Below, piece after piece: positions 14,691-27,112 of a DNA stretch of 27,343 bases; position 1 is the first letter of the stretch; every line of letters begins with the position of its first letter. The translations under genes and the position numbers were made by a program. The notes under the pieces are model-generated. The model was not told where the DNA came from. It did not search any database and saw only the letters and a list, made by a program, of their open reading frames with translations. The stretch is from a bacterium (lineage in GTDB: Bacteria > Bacillota > Clostridia > Oscillospirales > Acutalibacteraceae). The stretch lies in NCBI GenBank assembly GCA_004560045.1, contig SFWF01000013.1, positions 1-27,343 of the forward strand, written 5' to 3'.

Positions 14691-15890
14691 TTATTCGTTG
14701 ATAGCGGTAACAACGCCCGAACCAACGGTACGTCCACCTTCGCGGATAGCGAAGCGGAGACCTTCTTCGATAGCGATAGGAGTGATGAGCTCAACGTCCA
14801 TCTCTACGTTATCACCGGGCATGCACATCTCGGTGCCTGCGGGAAGGGTGATTACGCCGGTAACGTCGGTAGTTCTGAAGTAGAACTGGGGACGATAGTT
14901 GTTGAAGAAGGGGGTGTGACGGCCGCCTTCATCCTTAGAAAGGACGTAAACCTGACCGTGGAACTTGGTGTGGGGGTGAACGGAGCCGGGCTTACAAAGA
15001 ACCTGACCACGCTCGATCTCGTTTCTCTGAATACCACGGAGAAGAGCACCGATGTTATCGCCAGCCTCTGCATAGTCGAGGAGCTTACGGAACATTTCGA
15101 TTCCGGTAACAACGGTCTTTGCACGCTCTTCGGTAAGACCAATGATTTCTACTTCCTCAGAAGTGCGGAGCTGTCCACGCTCAACACGGCCGGTAGCAAC
15201 AGTACCACGTCCGGTGATGGTGAATACGTCCTCAACAGGCATAAGGAAGGGAAGGTCAGCCTTACGGTCGGGAGTGGGGATGTAGCTGTCAACAGCATCC
15301 ATAAGCTCAGCAATGCAAGCATACTCGGGGAGAGAAGGATCGTTGCCAGCGATAAGAGCCTTATAAGCAGAGCCCTTGATGATGGGGGTTTCGTCGCCGG
15401 GGAACTCGTAAGAATCGAGGGTCTCACGGATTTCCATCTCAACGAGCTCGAGGAGCTCTTCGTCGTCAACGAGGTCGGTCTTGTTCATGAATACTACGAT
15501 GTAGGGAACGCCAACCTGACGAGCAAGGAGAAGGTGCTCCTTGGTCTGAGCCATGGGGCCGTCGGTAGCAGCGATAACGAGGATAGCACCGTCCATCTGT
15601 GCAGCACCGGTAATCATGTTCTTAACATAGTCAGCGTGGCCGGGGCAGTCAACGTGAGCATAGTGACGAGCGTCGGTCTCGTACTCAACGTGAGCGGTGT
15701 TGATGGTGATTCCGCGCTCTCTCTCTTCGGGAGCCTTATCGATGTTTGCATAGTCCTCGAACTGTGCCTGTCCCTTAAGAGAAAGGTACTTGGTGATAGC
15801 TGCGGTGAGGGTGGTCTTACCATGGTCAACGTGACCGATGGTACCAATGTTTACATGGGGCTTGGTTCTTTCAAATTTTGCCTTTGCCAT
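14691..15890 (-). CDS. tuf: Elongation factor Tu
   Basis: 399 aa, the normal bacterial length. EF-Tu delivers aminoacyl-tRNA to the ribosomal A site as a GTP complex. G motifs are G-H-V-D-H-G-K-T (19-26), the R-G-I-T-I switch I near 59-63, D-C-P-G-H (82-86), N-K-T-D (137-140) and G-S-A-Y-K-A-L (usually G-S-A-L-K-A-L). Domains 2 and 3 are complete, with G-R-G-T-V-A-T-G-R-V-E-R-G and the C-terminal E-G-G-R-T-V-G-S-G-V-V. It is last in the str-type cluster, 102 bp after fusA, with its own promoter and a strong terminator. AAGGAGG precedes the ATG. The long antisense frame over it is a codon-bias artefact. Confidence 0.98.
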   Translation of the reverse strand: MAKAKFERTKPHVNIGTIGHVDHGKTTLTAAITKYLSLKGQAQFEDYANIDKAPEERERGITINTAHVEYETDARHYAHVDCPGHADYVKNMITGAAQMDGAILVIAATDGPMAQTKEHLLLARQVGVPYIVVFMNKTDLVDDEELLELVEMEIRETLDSYEFPGDETPIIKGSAYKALIAGNDPSLPEYACIAELMDAVDSYIPTPDRKADLPFLMPVEDVFTITGRGTVATGRVERGQLRTSEEVEIIGLTEERAKTVVTGIEMFRKLLDYAEAGDNIGALLRGIQRNEIERGQVLCKPGSVHPHTKFHGQVYVLSKDEGGRHTPFFNNYRPQFYFRTTDVTGVITLPAGTEMCMPGDNVEMDVELITPIAIEEGLRFAIREGGRTVGSGVVTAINE

Positions 15891-15945
15891 TTGAGTTTCC
15901 TCCTTAAAATTAACAAATAAAAACTTTTTGAGAGTCTTCCGTTAT

Positions 15946-15974
15946 ATTGTAACAAAAAAGACTTTAATTTTCAA
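15946..15974 (-). promoter_or_regulatory. Promoter of tuf
   Basis: TTGAAA (complement 15969-15974), 17 bases, TACAAT (complement 15946-15951) with TGT before it. It lies in the fusA-tuf gap, allowing extra tuf transcription beyond read-through from fusA. Confidence 0.65.
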
Positions 15975-15992
15975 GTATTATTTTAACAAATA

Positions 15993-18077
15993 CTAATCTT
16001 TCTTAGCTCTTGTCGAAATAATCTTTTCAGCGATGCTCTTGGGAACCTCCTGATAACCGTCGGGCTCCATTACATACTGACCGCGGCCCTGAGATTTAGA
16101 GCGGAGGTCGGTAGCGTATCCGAACATATCGCCGAGAGGCACGCGAGCATTGATCTGCTTGGCGCCTGCTCTGTCCTCGAAGGACTGAATCATACCGCGG
16201 CGAGAGTTAAGGTCGCCGATAACGTCGCCCATATACTCTTCAGGTACGATTACAGTAACCTTCATAACGGGCTCGAGAAGAACGGGGTTAGCCTTCTTAG
16301 CAGCCTCCTTGAATGCCATAGAACCGGCAATCTTAAAGGCCATTTCAGAGGAGTCGACCTCGTGATAAGATCCGTCGTAAAGGGTTACCTTAACATCAAC
16401 AACAGGATATCCTGCTAAAACACCCGACTGAAGTGCGCTCTGAATACCGTTGTCAACAGGAGCGATGAATTCCTTGGGGATAGAACCGCCGGTAACGGCG
16501 TTAACAAATTCGTATCCCTTTCCGGTCTCGTTAGGCTCAAGAGTGATCTTAACGTGACCGTACTGACCGGAACCACCGGACTGACGCTTGTACTTGGTCT
16601 CCTGATCGACCTTCGTACGAATAGTTTCCTTGTAAGCAACCTGAGGAGCACCGACGTTTGCTTCAACCTTGAATTCGCGAAGCAGACGGTCAACGATGAT
16701 CTCGAGGTGAAGCTCACCCATACCTGCGATGATGGTCTGACCGGTCTCCTCGTCGGTATAAGCCTTAAAGGTAGGATCTTCTTCAGCAAGCTTTGCGAGA
16801 GCGATACCCATCTTTTCCTGACCAACCTTGGTCTTGGGCTCGATAGCAACACGGATAACGGGCTCAGGGAAGTTCATGGATTCGAGAATAACGGGATGCT
16901 TTTCGTCGCAAAGAGTATCACCGGTAGTGGTGTTCTTAAGGCCTACGCAAGCGGCGATATCACCTGCGTAAACGGTCTCGATATCTTCGCGGTGGTTAGC
17001 GTGCATCTGAAGGATGCGTCCCATACGCTCTTTATTGTCCTTAACAGAGTTAAGAACCGAAGCACCTGCATCGATAGTTCCGGAATATACGCGGAAGAAT
17101 GCGAGCTTACCAACGAAGGGGTCGGTAGCGATCTTGAATGCAAGTGCGGAGAAGGGCTCATCGTCGGAAGAATGACGAACCTCTTCTTCTCCGGTATCGG
17201 GATTAACGCCCTTGATAGCTTCTATGTCGGTAGGAGCAGGCATATAATCAACGATGTTATCGAGGAGGGGCTGTACGCCCTTGTTGCGGTAAGAAGTTCC
17301 GCAGCAAATGGGAACCATTGTTCCTTCGATGGTAGACTTTCTGATGATGCGCTTCATATCCGCAACAGAAGGCTCGCTTCCGTCTTCGAGGTATGCCATC
17401 ATAAGCTCGTCATCCATTTCAACAATGTGTTCAATCATTTCGCTACGATACTGCTCAGCAAGCTCCTTCATATCTTCCGGAATCTCTTCTATACGAACAT
17501 CCATACCCTTATCATCATAATATACGATAGCGTTGTTGTTTACGAGGTCAACGATTCCGCGGAAGGTGTTTTCAACTCCGATGGGGAGCTGAATCGGAAC
17601 TGCATTACACTGAAAACGCTCTTTAACCATTTTAAGAACGTTATAGAAGTCGGCACCCATAATGTCCATCTTGTTGACGTAGATCATACGGGGAACCTTA
17701 TATTCGTCAGCCTGACGCCAAACGGTCTCAGACTGAGGCTCTACGCCGCCCTTTGCACAAAGAACGGTAACGGAGCCGTCGAGCACGCGGAGCGAACGCT
17801 GAACTTCAACGGTGAAGTCAACGTGGCCGGGCGTGTCGATAATATTGATACGATGGTCTTTCCAGAAGCACGTAGTAGCAGCGGAGGTAATAGTAATACC
17901 TCTCTCCTGCTCCTGTGCCATCCAGTCCATTGTAGCCGTACCATCGTGGGTCTCGCCAATTTTATGGTTAACACCGGTATAGTACAGGATACGCTCGGTG
18001 GTAGTGGTTTTACCAGCGTCGATGTGAGCCATAATACCAATATTTCTTGTCATTTCAAGAGATACTTTTCTAGCCAT
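15993..18077 (-). CDS. fusA: Elongation factor G
   Basis: 694 aa, normal for EF-G. This GTPase drives translocation of tRNA and mRNA and, with RRF, ribosome recycling. The start M-A-R-K-V-S-L-E-M-T-R-N-I-G leads to the P-loop A-H-I-D-A-G-K-T, then R-G-I-T-I-T-S-A, D-T-P-G-H-V-D-F and N-K-M-D. Domain IV has the G-G-S-G-Q-Y-G-H-V segment and the tip region G-Y-P-V-V-D-V-K-V; domain V ends near G-R-G-Q-Y-V-M-E. It starts 35 bp after rpsG with AAGGAG before the ATG, in the rpsL-rpsG-fusA operon. There is one copy in the window, of the canonical ribosomal type rather than a protection protein. Confidence 0.98.
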   Translation of the reverse strand: MARKVSLEMTRNIGIMAHIDAGKTTTTERILYYTGVNHKIGETHDGTATMDWMAQEQERGITITSAATTCFWKDHRINIIDTPGHVDFTVEVQRSLRVLDGSVTVLCAKGGVEPQSETVWRQADEYKVPRMIYVNKMDIMGADFYNVLKMVKERFQCNAVPIQLPIGVENTFRGIVDLVNNNAIVYYDDKGMDVRIEEIPEDMKELAEQYRSEMIEHIVEMDDELMMAYLEDGSEPSVADMKRIIRKSTIEGTMVPICCGTSYRNKGVQPLLDNIVDYMPAPTDIEAIKGVNPDTGEEEVRHSSDDEPFSALAFKIATDPFVGKLAFFRVYSGTIDAGASVLNSVKDNKERMGRILQMHANHREDIETVYAGDIAACVGLKNTTTGDTLCDEKHPVILESMNFPEPVIRVAIEPKTKVGQEKMGIALAKLAEEDPTFKAYTDEETGQTIIAGMGELHLEIIVDRLLREFKVEANVGAPQVAYKETIRTKVDQETKYKRQSGGSGQYGHVKITLEPNETGKGYEFVNAVTGGSIPKEFIAPVDNGIQSALQSGVLAGYPVVDVKVTLYDGSYHEVDSSEMAFKIAGSMAFKEAAKKANPVLLEPVMKVTVIVPEEYMGDVIGDLNSRRGMIQSFEDRAGAKQINARVPLGDMFGYATDLRSKSQGRGQYVMEPDGYQEVPKSIAEKIISTRAKKD

Positions 18078-18112
18078 TTTATTCTCCTTAAATATTGAAT
18101 ACCGGTATTAAA

Positions 18113-18583
18113 TTACCATCTGTAGTGTGCGAAAGCCTTATTGGCTTCAGCCATCTTATGAGTATCTTCGCGCTTCTTAGCTGCGCCGCCGATACCGTTA
18201 ACAGCATCCATAATCTCGCCTGCAAGTCTTTCCTTCATGGTGCGCTCACTGCGCTTACGGCTGTAATCTGTTAACCAGCGAAGACCTAAGGTCTGCTTTC
18301 TTTCAGGACGAACCTCAAAAGGAACCTGATAGGTAGCACCGCCCTTACGGACAGCCTTTACCTCGAGCTGAGGCATAACGTTTTCCATAGCCTCTGCGAA
18401 AACCTCGAGGGGTTCTTTTCCTGTTTTTTCGTTGATGATGTCAAAAGCACCATATACAATCTTCTGAGCTACGCCCTTCTTACCGTCAAGCATAATGTTG
18501 TTGATAAGACGGGTAACGATCTTAGAGTTGTATACCGGATCGGGCAAAACGTCGCGTTTTGCAACAAAACCTCTTCTTGGCAC
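18113..18583 (-). CDS. rpsG: 30S ribosomal protein S7
   Basis: I start it at the GTG complement 18581-18583 (156 aa), because AAGGAGG lies eight bases upstream and homologues begin (M)-P-R-R-G-F-x-A-K-R-D. An in-frame ATG six codons earlier actually overlaps this ribosome site, so it is not the start. S7 nucleates the 30S head by binding the 3' domain of 16S rRNA. Visible hallmarks are V-L-P-D-P-V-Y-N, I-N-N-I-M-L-D-G-K-K-G and the R-W-L-T-D-Y-S-R-K-R-S-E-R-T-M core, ending K-A-F-A-H-Y-R-W. Second gene of the str operon. Confidence 0.97.
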   Translation of the reverse strand: MPRRGFVAKRDVLPDPVYNSKIVTRLINNIMLDGKKGVAQKIVYGAFDIINEKTGKEPLEVFAEAMENVMPQLEVKAVRKGGATYQVPFEVRPERKQTLGLRWLTDYSRKRSERTMKERLAGEIMDAVNGIGGAAKKREDTHKMAEANKAFAHYRW

Positions 18584-18648
18584 TTCTCTTCCCTCCTTCA
18601 CAATAATGATATCATAGGTACTCGAGTTTATTCTTTCCCGTGGGTACC

Positions 18649-18678
18649 AAGCAAGGCGTAATATATTAAACGCCGCTT
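18649..18678 (-). promoter_or_regulatory. Hairpin in the rpsL-rpsG spacer
   Basis: AAGC-AA-GGCGT (18649-18659) can pair with ACGCC-GCTT (18670-18678) across an AT loop, with a two-base bulge. In enterobacteria S7 controls its operon by binding the S12-S7 spacer; this structure could be a counterpart, but there is no sequence proof. Confidence 0.25.
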
Positions 18679-18717
18679 GATAATTTGCAGCTTGAACATT
18701 TTTAATTTAATTCAAAC

Positions 18718-19140
18718 TTACTTTGCGCCTGCCTTAGGACGCTTTGCACCGTACTTGGAACGAGACTGCATACGCTTTGCAACACCCTGAGCATCGAGAG
18801 ATCCTCTTACGATGTGATAACGTACACCAGGAAGGTCCTTAACACGGCCGCCGCGGATAAGCACTACGCTATGCTCCTGCAGGTTGTGACCGATTCCGGG
18901 AATGTAAGCAGAAACTTCGATTCCGTTGGAAAGACGTACTCTGGCAATCTTACGAAGAGCAGAGTTAGGCTTTTTAGGGCTGGTGGTCTTAACTGCAGTA
19001 CATACGCCACGCTTCTGAGGAGAATCGTTGTCGGTAAGAGTGCGCTTCATGGAGTTATATCCCTTTAAGAGCGCAGGAGCCTTAGCCTTCTTCTCAACGG
19101 TTTCACGTCCGCTACGTACTAACTGGTTAAAGGTCGGCAT
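18718..19140 (-). CDS. rpsL: 30S ribosomal protein S12
   Basis: 140 aa, the longer Bacillus/Clostridium type with the K-G-Y-N-S-M-K insertion before S-P-Q-K-R-G-V-C. S12 lies at the decoding centre. The two loops where streptomycin resistance arises are intact and wild type: S-P-K-K-P-N-S-A (Lys56-57, equal to E. coli 42-43) and G-R-V-K-D-L-P-G-V (Lys101). The tail is basic (K-Y-G-A-K-R-P-K). AAGGAGG precedes the ATG. First gene of the rpsL-rpsG-fusA operon, with its own promoter at 19245-19273. Confidence 0.98.
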   Translation of the reverse strand: MPTFNQLVRSGRETVEKKAKAPALLKGYNSMKRTLTDNDSPQKRGVCTAVKTTSPKKPNSALRKIARVRLSNGIEVSAYIPGIGHNLQEHSVVLIRGGRVKDLPGVRYHIVRGSLDAQGVAKRMQSRSKYGAKRPKAGAK

Positions 19141-19168
19141 ATCGCACCTCCTTAATAAAATGTATATG

Positions 19169-19195
19169 ACGCAGACGGAGAGACTCCGTCTGCGT
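19169..19195 (-). promoter_or_regulatory. 12-bp perfect hairpin in the rpsL leader
   Basis: ACGCAGACGGAG (19169-19180) pairs with CTCCGTCTGCGT (19184-19195), loop of three. It lies about 29 nt before the rpsL ATG in a leader of roughly 100 nt. No T-run follows on the transcribed strand, so it is more likely a processing, stabilising or regulatory hairpin than a simple terminator. Confidence 0.55.
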
Positions 19196-19244
19196 TATAT
19201 CTAATTTTCATAGGACCGCTAAGCGCAATCCCACGCAATATTGG

Positions 19245-19273
19245 ATTTTACACCAAAAAGTCAAAATTGTCAA
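19245..19273 (-). promoter_or_regulatory. Promoter of rpsL-rpsG-fusA
   Basis: TTGACA (complement 19268-19273), 17 bases, TAAAAT (complement 19245-19250). It sits about 20 bp after the rpoC stop, giving the str genes independent transcription. No terminator separates it from rpoC. Confidence 0.75.
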
Positions 19274-19293
19274 TAGTTTTTTACTAACAATTT

Positions 19294-22887
<3,594 letters not shown>

Positions 22888-22904
22888 GTTTCGTTTCCTC
22901 CTAA

Positions 22905-25900
22905 TTATTCTTCATCGTCGGAAAAGGCCAGCTCTTCCGCGTCTTCGATGTATTCGCCGTCTTCGTCAACCTCGCCGAAGCCCTCCATCAGAGCACCTGC
23001 AACAAGCTCCTCATCGAATACGGGCGGCGCGAGTCCAAGCTCTTCGTCCTCTTCGAAGGTTTGCTTAAGGTCGATCTCGTCGCCTGCCTTATCAAGCACC
23101 TTAACGTCGAGACCCAGCGACTGAAGCTCCTTAATGAGAACCTTGAAGGACTCGGGAACACCGGGCGTGGGAACATTCTGACCCTTAACGATGGACTCGT
23201 AGGTCTTAACACGTCCGACAACGTCGTCGGATTTAACGGTAAGGATCTCCTGAAGGGTATAGGCGGCGCCGTATGCCTCAAGGGCCCAAACTTCCATTTC
23301 TCCGAAACGCTGTCCTCCGAACTGAGCTTTACCGCCGAGAGGCTGCTGAGTAACGAGGGAGTAGGGTCCGGTAGAACGGGCATGGATCTTATCATCAACA
23401 AGGTGATGAAGCTTGAGGTAATACATATATCCAACGGTTACGGGATTATCGAAGGGTTCGCCCGTACGTCCGTCGTAAAGCTGAGTTTTGGCATCGCTTC
23501 TTAAGGGAATTCTCGAGAAGTCGAGACCTGCGGTATCCTTAAGCTCATAGCCGTCGGCCTTGGTAAGGGCTTCAGCATCGGCGAAGCACTTCATAATGTC
23601 TGCCTCGTGAGCACCGTCGAATACGGGGGTGGCAATATGCCAGCCGAGAGCCTTACAGGCGTAACCGAGGTTGACCTCAAGAACCTGACCGATATTCATT
23701 CGGGAAGGAACACCAAGGGGGTTAAGAACGATGTCGAGGGGGGTACCGTCGGGAAGGTAAGGCATATCCTCACTGGGCAGAATGCGTGAAACAACACCCT
23801 TATTACCGTGACGACCGGCCATCTTATCTCCGACCGAGATCTTTCTCTTCTGTGCGATGTAGCAGCGTACAACGAGGTTTACTCCGGGGCTGAGCTCGGA
23901 GGAATTCTCGCGGGAGAATACCTTAACGTCTACGATGGTACCGTATTCACCGTGGGGAACGCGGAGGGAGGTATCGCGAACCTCTCTTGCCTTCTCGCCG
24001 AAGATGGCGCGAAGGAGACGCTCTTCTGCGGTAAGCTCGGTCTCACCCTTGGGTGTAACCTTACCAACGAGGATGTCGCCTGCGGTTACCTCGGCACCGA
24101 CACGGATAATTCCGCGCTCGTCAAGGTCCTTAAGGGCATCTTCACCGACGTTGGGGATATCGCGGGTGATCTCTTCGGGTCCAAGCTTGGTATCTCTTGC
24201 TTCGATTTCGTACTCTTCTATATGAATAGAGGTGTACATATCTTCGCGGACAAGCTTTTCGTTAATGAGGACGGCGTCCTCGTAGTTATAGCCTTCCCAG
24301 GTCATAAAGCCGATGAGGGCGTTACGTCCGAGAGAAATTTCACCATTGGCGGTAGCGGGGCCGTCTGCGATGACCTCCCCTGCCTCGACCTTCTGACCGG
24401 GCTCAACAATGGGACGCTGATTAATACAAGTTCCGTGGTTGGAACGGAGGAACTTAATAAGCTCGTACTCGTCAACCTCGCCGTTTTTGGCACGGATAAC
24501 GATTTTTTCGGCATTTGCGGTAACAACGGTACCTGCGCGTTTTGCGAGCACGACAACACCCGAGTCAACGGCTGCCTTATACTCGATACCCGTACCTACG
24601 AAGGGACTTTCGGTAACGAGAAGGGGCACAGCCTGCTTCTGCATGTTCGATCCCATGAGGGCTCGGTTGGTATCGTCGTTTTCGAGGAAGGGTATCATTG
24701 CGGTAGCAACAGATACGACCATCTTCGGAGAAACGTCCATATAGTCGACCTTGTTGGGCTCGATCTCAACGAAGTCGTCGCGGTGACGTGCGTTTACCTT
24801 AGCGCGAACGAAGCGTCCGTCGGCATCGAGGGGCTCGTTGGCCTGAGCAATAACGTACTCGTCTTCTTCGTCGGCGGTCATATAAACAACGTCGCCGAGC
24901 ACGATTCCGGTCTCCTTGTCAACCTTACGGAGAGGAGCCTCGATGAAGCCGTATTCGTTAATTTTAGCGAAGGTTGCGAGATAGGAGATAAGACCGATGT
25001 TAGGTCCTTCAGGAGTCTCGATAGGACACATACGTCCGTAGTGAGTATAGTGAACGTCTCGAACCTCGAAGGATGCGCGGTCACGGGAAAGTCCTCCGGG
25101 ACCGAGGGCCGAAAGACGGCGCTTATGAGTAAGCTCGGAAAGCGGGTTGGTCTGATCCATAAACTGAGACAGAGGAGACGAACCGAAGAATTCCTTAATG
25201 GCGGCAACGACGGGACGGATGTTAATGAGCGACTGCGGAGTGATGGCGTCGACATCCTGAGCCTGAAGGGCCATTTTCTCTCTTACTACCCTTTCCATAC
25301 GGGATAAGCCGATACGGAACTGATTCTGAAGGAGCTCACCTACCGAGCGGATACGACGGTTACCGAGATGATCGATATCGTCGATGGTTCCGATGTCGTA
25401 GGGGAGATTGATGAAATAGTTGACCGAAGCGAAGATATCGTCGGTAGTAATGTGCTTAGGAATGAGGGCACCAAGGTTAGCAGAAATTGCTTCCTTGATC
25501 TCTTCCTCGGTGGAGTTGTTCTCGAGGATCTCCTTAAGTACGCGGAAGGAAACGTTCTCGTTAACGCCGAGCTCGGAAACGTCGAAGGAAACGAAGTTCT
25601 TGATATCGACCATTCCGTTGGTAAGAATCTTAAGCTCGCGGGCGGTTCCGTTAACGTCCTCTACGTTAACATAGGCTTCACAAACACCCTTGTTCTGAAG
25701 CTCGATAGCGCGCTCTTTAGAGATAAGCTCGCCGGGCTCGGCAATGATCTCGCCGGTCATTTCGTCGGCTATTGCGCGGGAAAGCACCTTGCCGATAAGA
25801 CGGGGGGCAAGGCTGAGCTTCTTATTATATTTATAGCGACCTACGCGGGAAAGGTCGTAGCGGCGCTCGTCGAAGAAGAGCTGAGCAATGTAGCTCTCGG

Positions 25901-26666
25901 AGCCTTCAACAGTAGCGGGCTCACCGGGACGGAGCTTCTTATATACTTCGATAAGAGCGTCGTCAACGTTGGTGGTAGTATCCTTGTCGAGGGTAGCGGC
26001 AAGGCGCTCTTCGTCACCGACAAGCTGACGGATCTGCTCATTGGTGGCAACACCGAGGGCACGGACAAAGGTAGTAAGGGGAAGCTTACGGTTTTTGTCT
26101 ATGCGGACGTAGAGCACGTCGGAAAGGTCGGTCTCGTATTCGAGCCAGGCACCGCGGTTAGGTATAATTGTGGAGTTAAATAACTTCTTACCGGTTTTCT
26201 CCTCTATTTTAAGTCCGTAATACGCACCGGGGGAACGAACGAGCTGTGATACGATGGCGCGCTCGGCTCCGTTGATTACGAAGGTTCCGGACTCGGTCAT
26301 AATAGGAAAATCGCCAAGGAAGACTTCGCTTTCCTTGATCTCACCGGTCTCATTATTTATAAGGCGGGCACGGACCCTAAGAGGCGCGGCATATGTCGTG
26401 TCTCTTGCCTTACATTCGGTTACGTCATACTTCGGCTTCTCATCAAGACGGTAGTCAATGAAATCAAGCACAAGATTGCCGGTATAATCGGTTATGGAAG
26501 ACATATCGGCGAGGGCCTCTCTGAGACCTTCCTCGACGAACCAGCGATACGAGTCCTTCTGAATTTCAATGAGGTTAGGCATATCGGTAACTTCATTGAT
26601 CTTAGAGAAGCTCATACGGGTGTTCTTTCCAAACTTGACCGGCTTTACTATTGCTTCAGATGCCAT
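22905..26666 (-). CDS. rpoB: DNA-directed RNA polymerase subunit beta
   Basis: 1253 aa, slightly longer than Bacillus RpoB mainly through an acidic C-terminal tail (about 40 residues rich in Asp/Glu). The start M-A-S-E-A-I-V-K-P-V-K-F-G is preceded by AAGGAGTGA. The rifampicin pocket, residues about 498-521 (L-S-Q-F-M-D-Q...T-H-K-R-R-L-S-A-L-G), carries Asp504, His514 and Ser519, the residues of drug-sensitive enzymes. The conserved K-M-A-G-R-H-G-N-K-G active-site loop and the G-G-K-A-Q-F-G-G-Q-R-F-G-E-M-E-V-W-A-L-E C-terminal clamp region are intact. Its own consensus promoter and leader precede it; rplJ-rplL do not. Confidence 0.99.
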   Translation of the reverse strand: MASEAIVKPVKFGKNTRMSFSKINEVTDMPNLIEIQKDSYRWFVEEGLREALADMSSITDYTGNLVLDFIDYRLDEKPKYDVTECKARDTTYAAPLRVRARLINNETGEIKESEVFLGDFPIMTESGTFVINGAERAIVSQLVRSPGAYYGLKIEEKTGKKLFNSTIIPNRGAWLEYETDLSDVLYVRIDKNRKLPLTTFVRALGVATNEQIRQLVGDEERLAATLDKDTTTNVDDALIEVYKKLRPGEPATVEGSESYIAQLFFDERRYDLSRVGRYKYNKKLSLAPRLIGKVLSRAIADEMTGEIIAEPGELISKERAIELQNKGVCEAYVNVEDVNGTARELKILTNGMVDIKNFVSFDVSELGVNENVSFRVLKEILENNSTEEEIKEAISANLGALIPKHITTDDIFASVNYFINLPYDIGTIDDIDHLGNRRIRSVGELLQNQFRIGLSRMERVVREKMALQAQDVDAITPQSLINIRPVVAAIKEFFGSSPLSQFMDQTNPLSELTHKRRLSALGPGGLSRDRASFEVRDVHYTHYGRMCPIETPEGPNIGLISYLATFAKINEYGFIEAPLRKVDKETGIVLGDVVYMTADEEDEYVIAQANEPLDADGRFVRAKVNARHRDDFVEIEPNKVDYMDVSPKMVVSVATAMIPFLENDDTNRALMGSNMQKQAVPLLVTESPFVGTGIEYKAAVDSGVVVLAKRAGTVVTANAEKIVIRAKNGEVDEYELIKFLRSNHGTCINQRPIVEPGQKVEAGEVIADGPATANGEISLGRNALIGFMTWEGYNYEDAVLINEKLVREDMYTSIHIEEYEIEARDTKLGPEEITRDIPNVGEDALKDLDERGIIRVGAEVTAGDILVGKVTPKGETELTAEERLLRAIFGEKAREVRDTSLRVPHGEYGTIVDVKVFSRENSSELSPGVNLVVRCYIAQKRKISVGDKMAGRHGNKGVVSRILPSEDMPYLPDGTPLDIVLNPLGVPSRMNIGQVLEVNLGYACKALGWHIATPVFDGAHEADIMKCFADAEALTKADGYELKDTAGLDFSRIPLRSDAKTQLYDGRTGEPFDNPVTVGYMYYLKLHHLVDDKIHARSTGPYSLVTQQPLGGKAQFGGQRFGEMEVWALEAYGAAYTLQEILTVKSDDVVGRVKTYESIVKGQNVPTPGVPESFKVLIKELQSLGLDVKVLDKAGDEIDLKQTFEEDEELGLAPPVFDEELVAGALMEGFGEVDEDGEYIEDAEELAFSDDEE

Positions 26667-26797
26667 AAGTTTTAATCACTCCTTAATAATTCTGCACGGA
26701 CTTCCGTGCCGGACGACTGACAGCCAAAACGGGCTTTTTTGCCACTTGAGGGACCCTCTTTAGGGCATAATAGGCCATATTGACCCAGTATCAGTAA
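26667..26797 (-). promoter_or_regulatory. Structured 5' leader of rpoB
   Basis: About 130 nt from the inferred start to the ATG. It can form GCACGG-AAGT-CCGTGC (26694-26709), a GGCAAAA/TTTTGGC stem (26723-26743) with several U residues nearby, and short CCCT/AGGG pairs at about 26749-26765. There is no obvious open frame. This could be an attenuator or autoregulatory leader; I do not recognise a known family. Confidence 0.45.
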
Positions 26798-26803
26798 TTT
26801 CAT

Positions 26804-26832
26804 ATTATACAAGAGTAAAGAGGGCTTGTCAA
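26804..26832 (-). promoter_or_regulatory. Consensus promoter of rpoBC
   Basis: TTGACA (complement 26827-26832), 17 bases, TATAAT (complement 26804-26809): exact match in both boxes and spacing. Confidence 0.85.
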
Positions 26833-26888
26833 GTATTATTTTCAAAAAAATCCCAAAAAGTTTTTGAGTTTTTGAGGTGAGAAAAAAC

Positions 26889-26943
26889 GGAGGGAGTAAG
26901 CCCCCGCCCTACGATGCTATCGTATGTTCTATATTGAATATAG
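26889..26943. repeat. Palindromic repeat cluster upstream of rpoB
   Basis: GGAGGGAGTAAGCCCCCGCCCTACGA (a near-copy of the 5310-5332 module) is followed by two perfect small palindromes, TACGAT-GCT-ATCGTA (26910-26924) and CTATATT-G-AATATAG (26929-26943). No gene is present between 26833 and 27214; the stretch consists of such repeat units and unassigned sequence. Confidence 0.45.
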
Positions 26944-27043
26944 TCGTTTATCTCCATCTCATCTTCCTCAGCGAAGGATCAGGCGACAATTCATTATACG
27001 TAAGGCTCGGACATTGTCCCGTTGAGTATTGTGGAATAGGGTT

Positions 27044-27090
27044 CCCTCATCCACCTCAAGCGGTCCCCCTTCCCCCAAGGGAAGGCTGAC
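27044..27090. repeat. GGGAAGG-type interspersed repeat unit
   Basis: CCCTCATCCACCTC followed by a perfect hairpin CCTTCCC-CCAA-GGGAAGG (27068-27085). From memory, this layout (CCCTCATCC, a variable stretch, then CCTTCCCCC) is a very common intergenic repeat of gut Clostridia genomes; this was not searched. Confidence 0.5.
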
Positions 27091-27112
27091 GGATACCGAA
27101 AACGTTAGCCTC

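Noticed and set aside
16554..18098. 514-codon plus-strand open frame antisense to fusA
   Set aside because: It mirrors the codon bias of the highly expressed fusA gene; no ribosome site, and the peptide has no recognisable fold. Similar long antisense frames over tuf (14916-15920), rpoC (20098-21156) and rpoB (23808-25307) are explained the same way.
18569..18601. ATG start of rpsG six codons upstream of the chosen GTG
   Set aside because: That ATG overlaps the AAGGAGG ribosome site itself, and S7 proteins conventionally start at the P-R-R-G position.
18640..18660. GGTACCCACGG resembling a T-box core in the rpsL-rpsG spacer
   Set aside because: No Stem I, no terminator and no specifier context; the match is partial and by chance.
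22905..26666. Possible rifampicin or streptomycin resistance changes in rpoB/rpsL
   Set aside because: The key residues (Asp504, His514, Ser519 in RpoB; Lys57 and Lys101 in S12) are all the sensitive wild-type forms.
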